Source: Tanypteryx hageni (Eukaryota > Arthropoda > Insecta > Odonata > Petaluridae). From it: a stretch of DNA of 64,000 nt. The notes below the pieces were generated by a model. It ran no database searches. It worked only from the letters and a program-made list of their open reading frames with translations, and had not been told where the DNA came from. The DNA lies in NCBI GenBank assembly GCA_028673005.1, contig CM054116.1, positions 83,030,572 through 83,094,571 on the forward strand, given 5' to 3'. Below, piece by piece: positions 10,131-21,431 of this stretch; position 1 is the stretch's first letter; each line of letters starts with the position of its first letter. Made by a program: the position numbers and the translations under genes.

Positions 10131-11590
10131 GCGAAGGCTTAGCAATTTATGTCTCTTTGAGACAGACCGTAGAGGAACCGTTTTTTTTTAAGGCTAATTA
10201 TGTTTTTTTTATATCAATGATCGCATAAAAGATGGGTTTTGGCGGGTTTCAGCTGGAAATCGTGCTTTTACATTGTGTTTGGAGCACGATTCATTCCGTA
10301 ATGCGATCAAAGGAAGTTGTTCTAAAGTAAATAAAAAATATAAGACAAAAATCCCGTCCCTTTTTCCAATAAACGTACCTTTTTTCTGAAAATCCGGACT
10401 GCCAGGTTTTTTTTAGCTCCGTCCGTATAAAAGCGCGAAATTCTAATGCGGAGAATAATAAATTTCCTAATAAATTTCCACTCTTTCTCGAGAGAAAAGA
10501 CGAAATGACACAATACCCCTTTTTAAAACGGAAATACACGTGCTAGATCTTATCAAAAGTGGTCGAAATTGCCGCGCTCGTTATTTCTAAAAAATAAAAA
10601 CAAAGCTAAGCGAGACATTCATAAGACGAAAAAAATAAGCTGCTTACAAAGTGAATTCGAGAAAGATAATAATCGCTCGTACTCCAACCACCGGCGTGGG
10701 CTTATAAGCAGGTTCGCTCAGCAAACAATGTTATTCAGCGCGAAGGAGGCTGAAAAGTCGCGAAGCCTTTGACGTTTGCCGAAATTGTAGGAGCAAATGA
10801 CTCGTACCTTCCACTCACCAAACTCTTTATACCTGGCTTGAAACTACGAATAAAAATTATACACTCGTTTACGGTATAAAGATAAACCTTGAGAAGACTA
10901 AGTGTTATTTCAGTAATGTGCTATGCTGGTGCTTTTAATCCAAATGCGAGCAAAAGCCGGACTCTATGACAAATTTTATACGCGTTTGTGAGAGGTATAG
11001 TGTTATTGTCTCGTTTATGCATATGCATGTAAAACTACATGAATTTATATTCAACAAAACTCTTATTTATATTTCTCAGAGAATCGATAGAATTATTTTA
11101 CATTAGGTTAACATTTTATCGTAAAATATTATCGATGCCTATCTGATCGATGGCGAAAGATTTTAGCGGAGGATATCTGCCGCGCATCGTATGAAAGATA
11201 ATGTAACGCTCTCCGGTTAAAATCTTTGGAGTGCAAAAGTTTACAGTCAAAAGACGCTTTTTCTTCGCGGATACCCGGAAAACGTTTTCGTTGTAATAAC
11301 AGCAACATTACATATCCAACATGCAAACAGTTTTGTATTTAACAAGTGAGGGGAATATTGCCGAGTTATTTTTCTTCTTTTGGGATTACGACATCATAAG
11401 ATAACATCCTGGGCTGAGATCGATCGCCTCGTAATATCTATAATAATAATAATAATAGACGTACTGGTTGGTTGGTTGGTGATCGTTTTAAATCGTTTAT
11501 ATCTCAAAAAACGGTAAGGGATAATGGTTCGAAATTTTTCAGGATTGCTTGATTCACATATAACAAGATGAAAAAGTATACTCCATAAAT
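10131..11590. other. AT-rich noncoding stretch
   Basis: No supported gene. A short AAT array lies near 11441-11457 and (GGTT)n near 11467-11480. Confidence 0.4.
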
Positions 11591-11660
11591 GGAATACACA
11601 GAGATTTCAAAGGCGTTCTTAATGGGAAACACGTATGAAGCGTTATGGAAAGATTGGGCG

Positions 11661-12230
11661 TTCTCGAATTTTTATTCCCGAAACGATAGTATCGGGGACC
11701 ATCTTGTAGTAAATGTTGTTCTCTATCCAAAAAAAAATTTTAATCTGTTCCTCACAGATCATACAAAAGAATGGAAAATAAATACATGGGTTTTTAATTG
11801 TTGTTTGCCGAGAGAACCGTGCGATCGAAGTAAATAAAATAGGCGATATTTTGCTGAGGATATTCTCGAATTTTTATATCCAAAACTATAAGTCGTAATT
11901 GTGTGTCTCTGAACCATCTTGTGGTAAATGTTGTCCTCTATCCGAATAAATTTTTTAATCTATACCTCGCAGATATAAGAGAATGGGCGAGAAATATATT
12001 GATTTTTAATTGTTGTTTGCTGAGAGAACCGTCTTAGCGATCAACGTAAACAAAATATGTGATATTTTTCTCGGGATTTTCTCGAATTTTTATCTCCGAA
12101 ACTATAACTCGTAATTATGTGGCCTCGCGGGCTTTCTTGCAGTAAATGTAGTTCTCTATCCGAATAATTTTTCTAATCTATACCTTACGGATCATATAAG
12201 AGCTAGGGAGATAAAAGTTTGACATCTCAT
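11661..12230 (+). repeat. Three-copy tandem repeat, unit about 205 bp
   Basis: Successive copies begin with TTCTCGAATTTTTAT at 11661, 11863 and 12079 (spacing 202 and 216). Each contains, in order, a block like GTAAATGTTGTTCTCTATCC, then AATCTATACCT, then AATTGTTGTTTGC. Copy 3 is the most diverged. The 82-codon frame 11589-11837 lies in copy 1 and is not conserved in the others, so it is not coding. Confidence 0.8.
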
Positions 12231-12299
12231 TGTTGCTTGACGGATGCCATTGAACGAGATACGAGTATAAGTTTATTAAAGTAATAATGTAAAGTGAAA

Positions 12300-12480
12300 G
12301 TTCTAATTGACAGATTCAGTTGAAAATCACAATTGGGTGATAAATTTCAATAAAGATCACTCATATCTAATTAAATTAAAATCCGTCCTGCTGTTTGGGA
12401 GATGAAAGTTACGCGGACGGATCAGACGTGCCCATAAGGCGTTCCGCTATTGCCGCTTCGTTGGTAAAGAACGCCTAAAA
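12300..12480 (-). repeat. Dispersed repeat family R1, copy 2
   Basis: On the minus strand it reads CTTTTTAGGCGTTCTTTACC, then a TATGGGCACGTCTGATCCGT block, then GGATTTTAATTTAAT. The copy at 39056-39260 has the same blocks in the same order on plus (TTTTAAGCGTCCTTCGCC, TTATGGGCACGTCT, GGATTTTGATTAAATTT). Confidence 0.6.
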
Positions 12481-12504
12481 AGTGATTGAAGAAAGAATAT
12501 TTAG

Positions 12505-12640
12505 AAAACATCCCGGGTTCGACTCCAGGGAACTATTTCTATTTCTCATAAGGTAACACGTAAAAATGAACTTTTCGACGTGCAAGCTTTTATTCTAAAA
12601 TTAGAAAACATTGACCTACGATCTTCGAACATGTTGAAAT
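12505..12640 (+). repeat. tRNA-tail repeat, copy 1
   Basis: Begins with a B-box-like CCCGGGTTCGACTCC, followed by about 100 bp that aligns to 13298-13425 (shared TAAGATAACACG-type block, TCGAC..., CTTTT-rich segment, GAAAACATTGA). A 5' tRNA half is absent, so both are 5'-truncated SINE-like copies. Confidence 0.55.
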
Positions 12641-13297
12641 ATTTTACCTATTCAATTCGTCTTTTTTCACCTTCATTTCGATATCCCTCGTATTAAACGT
12701 TTAAATCATCTATTTTGGGAAAATTTTGCCATTTTAACGGGATGTTGCCTTGCCTACCAATTACATTGTTAAATCTCGAAGTACTATTGTTACTTCAATC
12801 CTTATGAGTTTAGCGTGCTTAGAAGGATTTTAATACGAGAAGAAGAGATAGACGGAAGGAGGGGGAAATGATTTTTATAGCAATCAATGTAAACAACATT
12901 TGATACGTTATTTACGAGAAGGAATACCTAAAAAGCTTACTTAAAAAGTCGTAATAATGAGCTTAATTTAATATTATTGAAACAGAAACGGTATGAAAAT
13001 CTGAGGAAGGTGCTGTACGTTTTAATAAAGAAACCTAGCATGTAAAAAATGTATAGAGTAAAGGATTGAGCGATTGGTTACGGGTGTTTGGTAAAAGAAT
13101 GGAGAACTTGAGGACAGTTTAGGAAATAGGGAGAGAAAAAGAGCTTCAGAAGAATCACGAAAATAATCATAAAAGGCTATATTGCCCGTCCGTTGGTCTG
13201 AGTGTCAAGCTCAATCGTGGATGTAGATAGAAAATTAAAATTTGGCAGAAATAATCTATTCAAATACAAAAATGCCTTGCCGAAAGAAAATTTAGGA
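12641..13297. other. AT-rich spacer between the two tRNA-tail repeats
   Basis: No gene seen. It contains a block near 13185-13250 (GCCCGTCCGTTGG) that resembles the start of other dispersed repeats in the window. Confidence 0.35.
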
Positions 13298-13425
13298 AAG
13301 AAGTTCCGAGTTTGACTCCACGCGATTAACTCCATTCTTCGTAAGATAACACGCAAAAATCGACTTTTTTCGTGTAGGCTTTTCTTCTTTCGGAAATTAA
13401 CATTGGAAAACTTGAACCATACTCA
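13298..13425 (+). repeat. tRNA-tail repeat, copy 2
   Basis: Decayed B-box TTCCGAGTTTGACTCC, then AGATAACACGCAAAAATCGA and a CTTTTC-rich stretch matching 12505-12640 in order and spacing. Confidence 0.5.
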
Positions 13426-13899
13426 TCCGATTTGAACTACTATTTTAAATAAAAATTAATAAAGTCACTTGTTTCATTCTTCTTTTTTCCGAAATCGCCC
13501 ATTTGTTTATCTTGACGACAGACTGCTGCGAGGAACAAAATCAATATAAATAGTGACAGTTAAAAGTTAAAAATTTTAATTGCGTTTTTATTAATTTGAA
13601 CCCGTCGTTTTTGACAGACAATATACTAGTAGTCTATAAATTCCCTTTAAAATCACGATATCAATGCTATGTAGTAATAGGTTTCCCATTTAAAAGCAGT
13701 GGTGTCATTGCTACGGCAGTTTTATTTCCCCTTGTTAAAAATCGGAAAAATATAAACCTCATTCTTTCAACTACTGAACTGTTCATGTTCCCAGCTCTTA
13801 TCTTAATTTTAACCAATTTAAAAACGCAAATTTATAATGCCCTGCACCGATATCATGTTTGAATTATTGAAACAAAGAGGTGGGAAAAAGACACCGATT
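13426..13899. other. AT-rich noncoding stretch
   Basis: An 88-codon frame (13596-13862) shows no domain or signal; not called. Confidence 0.35.
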
Positions 13900-14110
13900 A
13901 TTCCTCGGCAGCTCTGTGTAGATCTACCAAATTTGCATCACGTAGACCACTTTATCCTGAGAATTTGATTTCTTCAAGTTGCAGCATTACAGAGATATTT
14001 CCCGAACAGACGGACGGACATTGGACGGTCAGACGGACAGACAAACCGAATACATAAACGATTTTTTTCAACAAGCTCTAACAATAATAACAAACATGCC
14101 GAGTGTAGGC
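13900..14110 (-). repeat. Dispersed repeat with GACGGACGG motif
   Basis: Contains CAGACGGACGGAC, GGTCAGACGGACAGAC and CTACCAAATTTGCATCA, the same kind of sequence words as R1 but not alignable throughout. Probably another interspersed family. Confidence 0.35.
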
Positions 14111-14255
14111 AAGTGTTGGTGATGCGATAATAACGTCATCATTATTAAATAAAGCGTTTCAAAACTGGTACAAATTTTGTTCCACTGTAAAAGAAGATGC
14201 AAACAAAATTTACCCAACAGAGTTCGTATTCCTGTGCGCAAAGGAGTTTTAAAAA

Positions 14256-14820
14256 ATGAAAAAAAATCAATCCTCTTCCTTTTGTAACCGAATTTTCGTT
14301 AAATCGATTCAAAGCGTGCTTATCCGCCATCTGGCCACTGGCCCTAGGAGAAACGGACATTACGAATCCGTGGATGACAGGAAAAGTTATGCGGAGTCAC
14401 CGGGACACGAGGCATTCGTTCGCTCGCGTTATGTATCTTCGTTCGGGTTTTTAATTATCGCGTCCGATTTCCGAATCCATTTCCCAGCGTAATTAATAGC
14501 GAGGCGCATTGAATAAGAGAGATACACTTGCTGTTTATATTCCTCCATTCCGCTCGTAAAAACGGATCGCAAGAAAGGTTTTGCGAAGCATTCGGATAAC
14601 GGAATGCGGAAAAAAGAGCGCTGGAATGACAAAGCCTCTCTCTCTCGCCTTTAAATGCCTCGATTGCTTACTCGATCGTTCTTCCTCGCGCAAATGGGAG
14701 GATGACATAAATTCGCGACGCTATTAAACCCGGCGATCGTTTCAGAGGAAAAAGAAATAGATTGGCCAAAAGTTACCCTGTCAAGTAGTTAGTAACACTC
14801 GCGTTCGTGGTTTTAGATAA
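14256..14820. other. Mixed-composition island, no gene recognised
   Basis: GC-richer DNA with frequent CG dinucleotides. Short frames on both strands (14256-14492 plus, 14429-14632 minus) lack domains. Confidence 0.3.
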
Positions 14821-14842
14821 AAATATTTGCAGGGGTCACAAA

Positions 14843-15324
14843 CAATGTTCCCTCTAATGTGACTGACTATATGAGCGGAAATGGAGGAGTCTGCGCGGCC
14901 TTTGTAAATTCACAGCATGGTATGAGCGGCCTTTTATGCAAGAACTTTTTCCATTTTATATGAAAATAAGGTAGAAATAAGAAATCTAAGATTTAATTTT
15001 ATTTATAAAATTTACTATAAGATTATTCTAATATACTTTTTTTTTACTTTGTATTAGCCATTTTATGAAAATTGTAATAAAATAGTGCAAAGGGGTTGTT
15101 GCTTTTAGCGGCCTCACTGGTTACCTTTTGTCAACAGAGACTGCATAAGGCAGTCGTGATAAGGAAATATGTGTTAAAGATAGAACAAAATAGGAACATT
15201 AATTTCGGGCGTGACCCCTATGTCACTGTTTTTAGTCTGTGATGCGCGGGGTGTAGTAATCTGTGCGCGGGGGTTTAGAAATTTGTGCGCGGACGCGCAG
15301 CCGCGCGGCTTAGAGGGAACATTG
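14843..15324. mobile_element. Nonautonomous hAT, 482 bp, perfect 15-bp TIR
   Basis: Ends CAATGTTCCCTCTAA and TTAGAGGGAACATTG are exact reverse complements. They are flanked by GTCACAAA (14835-14842) and GTCAAAAA (15325-15332), a target duplication matching at 7 of 8. Subterminal sequence near the right end is rich in GTGCGCGG repeats, a likely set of transposase-binding words. There is no transposase coding inside. Confidence 0.85.
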
Positions 15325-15332
15325 GTCAAAAA

Positions 15333-16198
15333 CACGTAAATGTTTTATAGTGTTAGTTGATCGAGTTTAGTGGAATACGCAGGTGATGCGCATACTCGTA
15401 ATTTTACGGTTAACATTCATGCTACCATCTTTCTTCACCTGGTGGACATGGTATCATAAAAACGGACGTTGGGTTATTACTTTCTCCATATACGAAGTCT
15501 AGAGAGAGTATTGTTTTCATAAAAAAATCGAATTGGAGATTTCAACGGAAATACATGTTTTAAGGTCCCCTGAACACGTTTTGACTATTTTCTCGATGAT
15601 GTCTGTCTGTTTGTCAATCTCTGTGTCTCTTTGTATGTGATAGATTTTTGTGGGCGCTCTAACTCAAAAACTATTGATCAAGTCAACAAGAAATTTTATA
15701 TTTAACATTTTTATAAAAGTTAAAAGATTTGATTAGTTTTTGGTAAAAATCGGTCAAACAAAAGTGGGTGTTTACTCTTGTCACTTATCCGTTATTTTAA
15801 AATATTTGCTTTAATATTTGATAAATGTAAAAATGTATTGGAATAAAAGTTGTAGGAAATTTTATTTTCTACAACCTTTGTTTGAAATATTTTTCCATAT
15901 AATGCATTGTTTAAGAGATATCTTATATTTTTAGCTGCCACCACCACGCCACCTACCGAAGACTATTGTTAACAATTGACGCTTAGTTACGTCTTAGTAA
16001 CGCTCCTTTTTCTTTTCTTAATTGTCAACCGGAAGTAAATATTGACAACGATCCCAAAGCTAACAACATGTAATTTGCCATATAAATACAGAGAAAGTCA
16101 TGTTGCCCACATCAGTTTACTTAAAGATTTGTTTTAAGTTTTTCCTAGAATTCAGCATTTAATGAGAATCGTTCGTGGAATAATCTCGCCATTTAGAA
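15333..16198. other. Probable dispersed repeat, class unknown
   Basis: From about 15585 it carries GTCTGTCTGTTTGTCAATC then GGGCGCTCTAACTCAAAAAC, the style of the GTCTGT-led repeats elsewhere in the window. No ends could be defined. Confidence 0.3.
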
Positions 16199-16260
16199 CA
16201 AGGGTGTGCAACCTACGGCCCGCGAGAGCATTTGATGCGGCCCGCAAAACTTTGTTGAAG
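16199..16260. mobile_element. Solo hAT end
   Basis: CAAGGGTGTGCAACC followed by TACGGCCCGCGAGAGC and GATGCGGCCCGC is a typical hAT left end. No matching right end or duplication is visible downstream, so the element is truncated or the other end has decayed. Confidence 0.5.
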
Positions 16261-17554
16261 AAACGATCTGTGATAGTTATTACCGGGGCTCAATAAATAC
16301 GGTCGCCCGCTCGCCAGTGGTGAGTTGATATTACCAGCTGGCGATCAGATATGACCAGTTAATCACATTAAAAATTCACATTTTTGGGCTAAAATATTCA
16401 TTTTTAACCGATAAAATTTCGTTTTTTATTTTGTAATGTAACTTCGCTTCATTAATTAAATTTTCAAGTGCTCATCTTTACAAATGAATTAATAAAATTA
16501 ATCATTTTGAGATATTTGAAATTAAGCCGTAAAAACCGCATTTATGGAGATTAGAAGAAAAAAAAATCTTTGGAATCACAAGAGATATACGCAAAAAAAG
16601 TCATCATTAAGTGCAATTATTGCACGTAGGAATTGAATGTAATGCTACGTAACTCGTATTCAATTTGGATAGCGTAAATATATTTGTTAAAACTTTATTA
16701 CTCCGAATGATTTTTTGCAATAAATGTTTTAAGTTATCTGTTTATATGTGAACGTAGATACAACGAATTCCTACGAATTGCACCTATGAGATTTTTAAGC
16801 CAGACCTGTTTCCAATAAAAAAGACGCCGTTAAAACGCCTCGCGTCAATTTTAAAAAAAAAAATAAAAAAACTCTCACAGGACGGACCAGAGAAGAGAGA
16901 AGGAAAGAAAAAATTCCAATAAAAGGGATGAGCTTTCGAGTGTATCGAGCACTGGGGCTAATCCATTTCCTACTCCTCCTTCCCCCTCCTCCCCCCCCCC
17001 CCATCTCCTCTTCCCACGCATCTCTGGCCGGTAAAAATCGCCTCCCATTGCCCCCGAGCACCCGAGTCTGCGCCTTCCAATCCGGAAGATTGAACGATTA
17101 TGGGTAAGAGCGCCACTCGGTCAACGAGACAGGCTGTCTCGTGGCAATCTGAGAGACATGGTCTCTCGGCTGCTGCTGCTGGCGTTGTTCCGTCCCATTA
17201 CGCCAATGGCAACAAAAGTATAGTATCGCTTTCCTCAGAGACAATAAAGCGATAATAAAAAAAGGATAGCAAGGTGCCCGCTCCATAAAACCACACGTTT
17301 ACGTCCTTCCGAATCATAACGTCTTGGGATTACGCGGTCTTATTCATCGTGCTTTATGGTTCTCTGTGCTATTAAAGGAGCCGTTGGTTAACTTACTGTC
17401 GTTCGTTGAGGAAAATAATTGGCCTTTAACAGTTTGTTATCATTGCATATTATCCAAAAACGGTTTTGCTGTATTTTTACTTTTAATTACAGATTTTTTG
17501 TCATTAGCTTTTATAGCGATTTTTAAAAAAATCGCTTATAATTTCACTTTGTAG
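16261..17554. other. Noncoding stretch with a short GC-richer patch
   Basis: AT-rich until 16800, then mixed with poly-C and (TCC)n near 16960-17005. No gene recognised; frames at 16795-17061 and 17098-17286 (minus) and 17324-17554 (plus) have no domain. Confidence 0.35.
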
Positions 17555-17569
17555 TCTGCGCACATGCTA

Positions 17570-17815
17570 CAAATGATATTGTGACGAAACCGTAAACGAT
17601 AGAGAGCTGAAACATGGAGTGTATAGTTCTGTTCTGCTACCACATGTTTTTATTTAGATTTGTTTTTATTTGAAAAATATACAGGGTCGGATAGGGGCCC
17701 ATTACGTATTTTTTTTAGTATCTCCGAAGTTATAAAAGATGGAGACCTGGAATTTGGGACTACTATTACATTACCACATTGATGCCACTTACTACAAGCA
17801 AGGCTCTAGTTACCG
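17570..17815 (+). repeat. Dispersed repeat family R3, copy 1
   Basis: Aligns to 36205-36440 over about 150 bp or more: shared ATTGTGACGAAAYCGTAAA, ATAGAGAGCTGAAAC and TCGGATAGGGGCCCATT. No terminal structure was resolved; it looks like part of an interspersed element. Confidence 0.65.
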
Positions 17816-19254
17816 AATATGGGCGGTATAAATACATAAAAATAAATTTAGATAAACTATATTTACGCATATAACAATTGATCAAATTCTCCACAGTTTG
17901 TCAATTAGGTAAATTGGAGAAATATCCATAGCGAAATAAAACGCAAGTATTACCGAATTTGAAACACTACTTGTTTTTAACTCTTTTTAAAATACGTTGT
18001 AATTTTTAATGGAATACGACTGCATTCGTCTTTTGTCTTTCATATTATTGATCTTAAAAACATACAATCTTGGAATGTAAATATACAGAAGTTTTCAAAA
18101 ATGTTGAATAGAGGCTTTTGATGCAGACTCTATGCTAAATTGTGTCATTTAAAATTTCGCGAATGGCCATTTCTTAGTAACCACGCTCATTTTTAAAACT
18201 CGCGAAAGATTTGTATTTCATTTCCTCATAAGGAACTCGTACGTAATATTCCAAAACGTTTGCTCTCCCTTTCCTCATTTTTCTATATATTAACATACCT
18301 CGTAAACGCCATTCTTGGAATCAAAATTCCAGAAATACGTAAATACCCAGCTTTTAATTACAATAATAGAACGCGATTAATTATTTTGAAATGTAATGTC
18401 TCAAACTTTATGAAAATACCTGTTCCAAATATTTCGAAATGTTATGAGAGAATGAAGGATATTCGATTTCTCTACAATATCAATACAACTTCTACAATAT
18501 GTACGAGAGATCAAATAGGCTATTTTCATCGAAAATACGCAAACTGAATAAAGGATTAAAAAACGTTAACTATCGCTTTACATTCTTAGGTCTTCTTTGG
18601 CAACCATGACGGCAGCATATATATGGGGTATCTCCTTGTAATATCAGCCAGAAAAATGAAAGCAAATTACCACTTATGGCGAGCGACATTTGATTGCTTT
18701 AAAGTACATTTTCTCTGGGTGTTTGAGTTTCCGAGTTATTCGAAAGAATGTAAAATGTTTCAAAGCAATTAGCGTCGGCGGCTCCCGTAATTAAATCGAG
18801 GAAGGCAATGATAATCAATCATGAAATTTGACAGAAGTATAATCTACAATTCTGTTCTGCATCGATATTTGGGGACGGTTTTTCTTAAGGAACATTTCGG
18901 TATTTAAAAAGCAAACTATTCCACCGATATCGGTTGAAGAAAACAATGAAATTCCTCACTTGGAGTCAAACGATGAGCGGATGAGCAGTTTATGTATGCA
19001 TCGTATAGAGCTATAAAGGAATGGTACAATTTACCTGAAAAGTTTTTCAGCCTTTTCCTTAAAATAAAAAAATCCTTCTTAAACAAAGTTCAAACTATTA
19101 GTAATAAGGTAACAGGAAAATTTTATGTGAAGGATCATATAGCCTGTATATATTCATTTTAAAATATATCATATATGTATAACTTTGACTACAATTTATC
19201 TACAGTAGTTTATTGTTATTCAATGGCGAGTAATCATTAATGGATACAGAGATC
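17816..19254. other. AT-rich noncoding stretch
   Basis: A 95-codon plus frame (18260-18547) is Ile/Asn/Lys-rich with no domain. A short GC-richer patch near 18580-18800 holds nothing recognised. Confidence 0.4.
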
Positions 19255-19269
19255 TTATATTTTTTAAAT

Positions 19270-19500
19270 GGTTGAGTTGTAGAAAGGAGATTGCTTGTTA
19301 AGGTGAAGTAGTGAGATGACTTCTGGGTTCACTGGACCGCTACGGTAGCCGTTAAAGCCTATCAAGAACTCTGAAAATTAAAACCTGACAAAATCAGTAA
19401 ACAGTAAATAATAAAAAAATAACTATGTAAGTTTTATGTCAATATGTAATACCGTCTGGCAATGCCAATCAGCGACAATTTAGTGACAATAATAATATAA
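19270..19500 (+). mobile_element. LINE 3' end, 5'-truncated copy
   Basis: GGACCGCTACGGTAGCCGTT followed by AAAGCCTATCAAGAAC matches the 3' untranslated part of the LINE at 56930-57250 (GGACCGCTACGGTAACCGTG, AAGGCCTACCATGAAC). The more distal GTAATACCGTCTGGC-type block and the AT-rich tail are also similar. Only the 3' end is present, as expected for a 5'-truncated retrocopy. Confidence 0.7.
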
Positions 19501-19968
19501 AAAATCTACATACTTTCATTCGTGATAATGGTATTATCTCGAAATATTTCCCACGTCTTTCCTGTACTTAAAGAATTCCCACTCTTTATCTGTCGATATT
19601 TCCAAACGGAAATGAAGTCCAAAAGTGCTTTACCAAATCTTTTACTCCGAATTTTCTCGAAAGCTTTAAACGAGCTCTATTCGTCATATTTTTTCCCTTC
19701 CGTTTTGTGGAATATTTTAAAAATTCTCTTCCAACAAATATGTGAAGGCGATGAGTTTTATAGTCTCCAGCGAAAAAATTCGATAAGCATATATACCCGG
19801 AGAAGTGGAGCGCATACGGGGAGATCACGTGACGCTCGTCGGTCAAGGAGAGATTTTCACATGTCCGCACCCTTCTCGACTCGCCCTCTCTCTCCGTCGC
19901 ATCTGAGACGTTTCGCAGTCGCGTAAAGCCTCACCCCTTCTATCCAAGTCCATCCAGGAGAGATATAC

Positions 19969-19970
<2 letters not shown>
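19501..19970. other. Mixed DNA with a 134-codon open frame, not assigned
   Basis: A plus-strand frame 19522-19926 is open across an AT-rich to GC-richer transition but shows no domain, signal or homology I recognise. I do not call a gene. Confidence 0.25.

Positions 19971-19971
<1 letters not shown>

Positions 19972-20036
<65 letters not shown>
19972..20036. repeat. (TA)n microsatellite, 65 bp
   Basis: Uninterrupted alternating TA. Frames across it give (IY)n peptides and are artefacts. Confidence 0.95.
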
Positions 20037-20038
<2 letters not shown>

Positions 20039-20204
20039 TCTCGTAGTCCTTCCCTCATCCAACCCCGCCTTAAATCAATACTTTTTGATAATCCCTTTCG
20101 CAAAAAATGGCAGGAAACCGTTTCTCATTCTTTGGAACCAAGCTAGAGAGATCAAGAGAGTGGAAAATAAATGAGATTCATACAAAAAGGAGTTATATGC
20201 GTAT

Positions 20205-20207
<3 letters not shown>

Positions 20208-20263
<56 letters not shown>
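20208..20263. repeat. (TA)n microsatellite, about 56 bp
   Basis: Uninterrupted alternating TA directly abutting the palindrome at 20264-20349. Confidence 0.95.
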
Positions 20264-20266
<3 letters not shown>

Positions 20267-20284
20267 AAACTCAAAAATAAATAT

Positions 20285-20328
<44 letters not shown>

Positions 20329-20349
20329 ATATTTATTTTTGAGTTTTGA
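20264..20349. repeat. 86-bp perfect palindrome with (TA)16 core
   Basis: The left arm begins TCAAAACTCAAAAATAAATA and the right arm ends TATTTATTTTTGAGTTTTGA, meeting across GTGTG-(TA)16-CACAC. Every position pairs with its mirror around 20306.5. Capable of cruciform or hairpin formation. Confidence 0.95.
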
Positions 20350-20689
20350 GACGCTACTCCGGCAGACTGTAACGTAAAGAGTCGCGCGCGGTCATTTTGA
20401 TCGCGTTGAAAAAATTTTCATCCGTTTAAAAACAAATAAATAAAAAACAGTTCGCGAGTAGGTTTAGTAAATGAATTGTTGGTCTGTAAATGATTAAGTA
20501 AGAAATTCTCATTTCCAACGACCTTATCGAAAATTGCGAGACAAAATCTAGGCACGTCCTACCTGGAGCGAGTGGAGGGAGGGGTTGACGCTCACCCCGT
20601 GGAGCGGATGAAAACGCCTAGCGAAGCAAGGCACGGAGTTAGGCGCCATGGGGGCCTGGAGCGGAGCTCCTAATATATTCATATATCAA
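20350..20689. other. Mixed DNA with a GC-rich patch
   Basis: Near 20555-20670 the sequence is GC-rich with repeated GGAGCG words (CTGGAGCGAGTGGAG, GTGGAGCGGATG, CTGGAGCGGAGCTCC). Its identity is unknown. Confidence 0.3.
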
Positions 20690-21105
20690 AATCATGACTA
20701 TAAGGCCGGTGAGGCATACATTCTCCGCAAACTTTGTCCAAATGCCGTCTATCTTTGGCTACAATGGTGAGGTCTCGCGCCGTCCAGTTTGAGTATGTCA
20801 CCTTTCGATAACAAGCCTGTCCTTTTTCTTTCGAACTTTTAGGGGAACGTCATCAAGAACTTTACAGTAGCATTCACTGACGACAGTTTGGTCTCCGAGT
20901 AAAAAGCTCTCTTTGAATGACGACGTCGCAGTTCCAAAAAACGGGCGCCATAACTTTGCCCACAGAAGGAATCGCCTTGATTTCTTTCGGTGACGTGGAC
21001 TGCGAGTGCCTCTAATTCCATGTTTGAACGCTTGGTCTTTGGCATATGGTAACGAATCCATTTTCCATCGCATGTAACGCGCTATTCACACCAGAGTTTG
21101 CTACC
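20690..21105 (-). pseudogene. Mariner-family transposase remnant
   Basis: On the minus strand, successive frames give segments in mariner order. First comes VTCDGKWIRYHMPKTKR (family: VTGDE-W-HYxPETKR, with the first catalytic Asp). Then SPRHRKKSRR followed by a decayed block corresponding to the family's GKVMATVFWD. Then GDQTVVSECYCKVLDDV. Then a GARPHHCSQR block at the second catalytic Asp region (family DNARPH; the D-N positions are lost). Last is a degraded YSHDF resembling YSPDLAPSD near 20695. Frameshifts separate the blocks and a stop follows CSQR. It covers roughly the central half of a transposase of about 345 residues; I see neither TIRs nor the N-terminal helix-turn-helix. It encodes no functional enzyme. 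Assignment to mariner/Tc1 is firm; the subfamily is not. Confidence 0.75.
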
Positions 21106-21431
21106 TGCCTCTCCTCTTGTTGGAAAACAAATGGAAATGTACTCATATATCCACACGCGAGGGATCGAGTGACAAAAGCAAACTAGACCCGCTTCTAGAC
21201 ACGACATGAATGACAGACGAAGTGGGAACGAATAGGCTAGGCGAGCGATCCATCCTCCTAGGGCGCAACACGCTTAAATGAACAACAAATGACAATATGG
21301 ATTTCTATGTGTAACGTTATATGCTATAAAATATATTTTATTTTATTTCTATATTGTGAATAAACTATTGTTTCTAGAGATGAAATTCTGTACCCTGTAC
21401 TTTAATTAGGAGGGAACGTAATTTTCCAACC
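21106..21431. other. Noncoding stretch after the mariner remnant
   Basis: The word CTAGGGCGCAA occurs at 21260-21270 and 21436-21446, about 175 bp apart, suggesting a small duplication or element ends; not resolved. Confidence 0.3.

Noticed and set aside
19843..20377. Frames containing (IY)n
   Set aside because: They are translations of (TA)n microsatellites.
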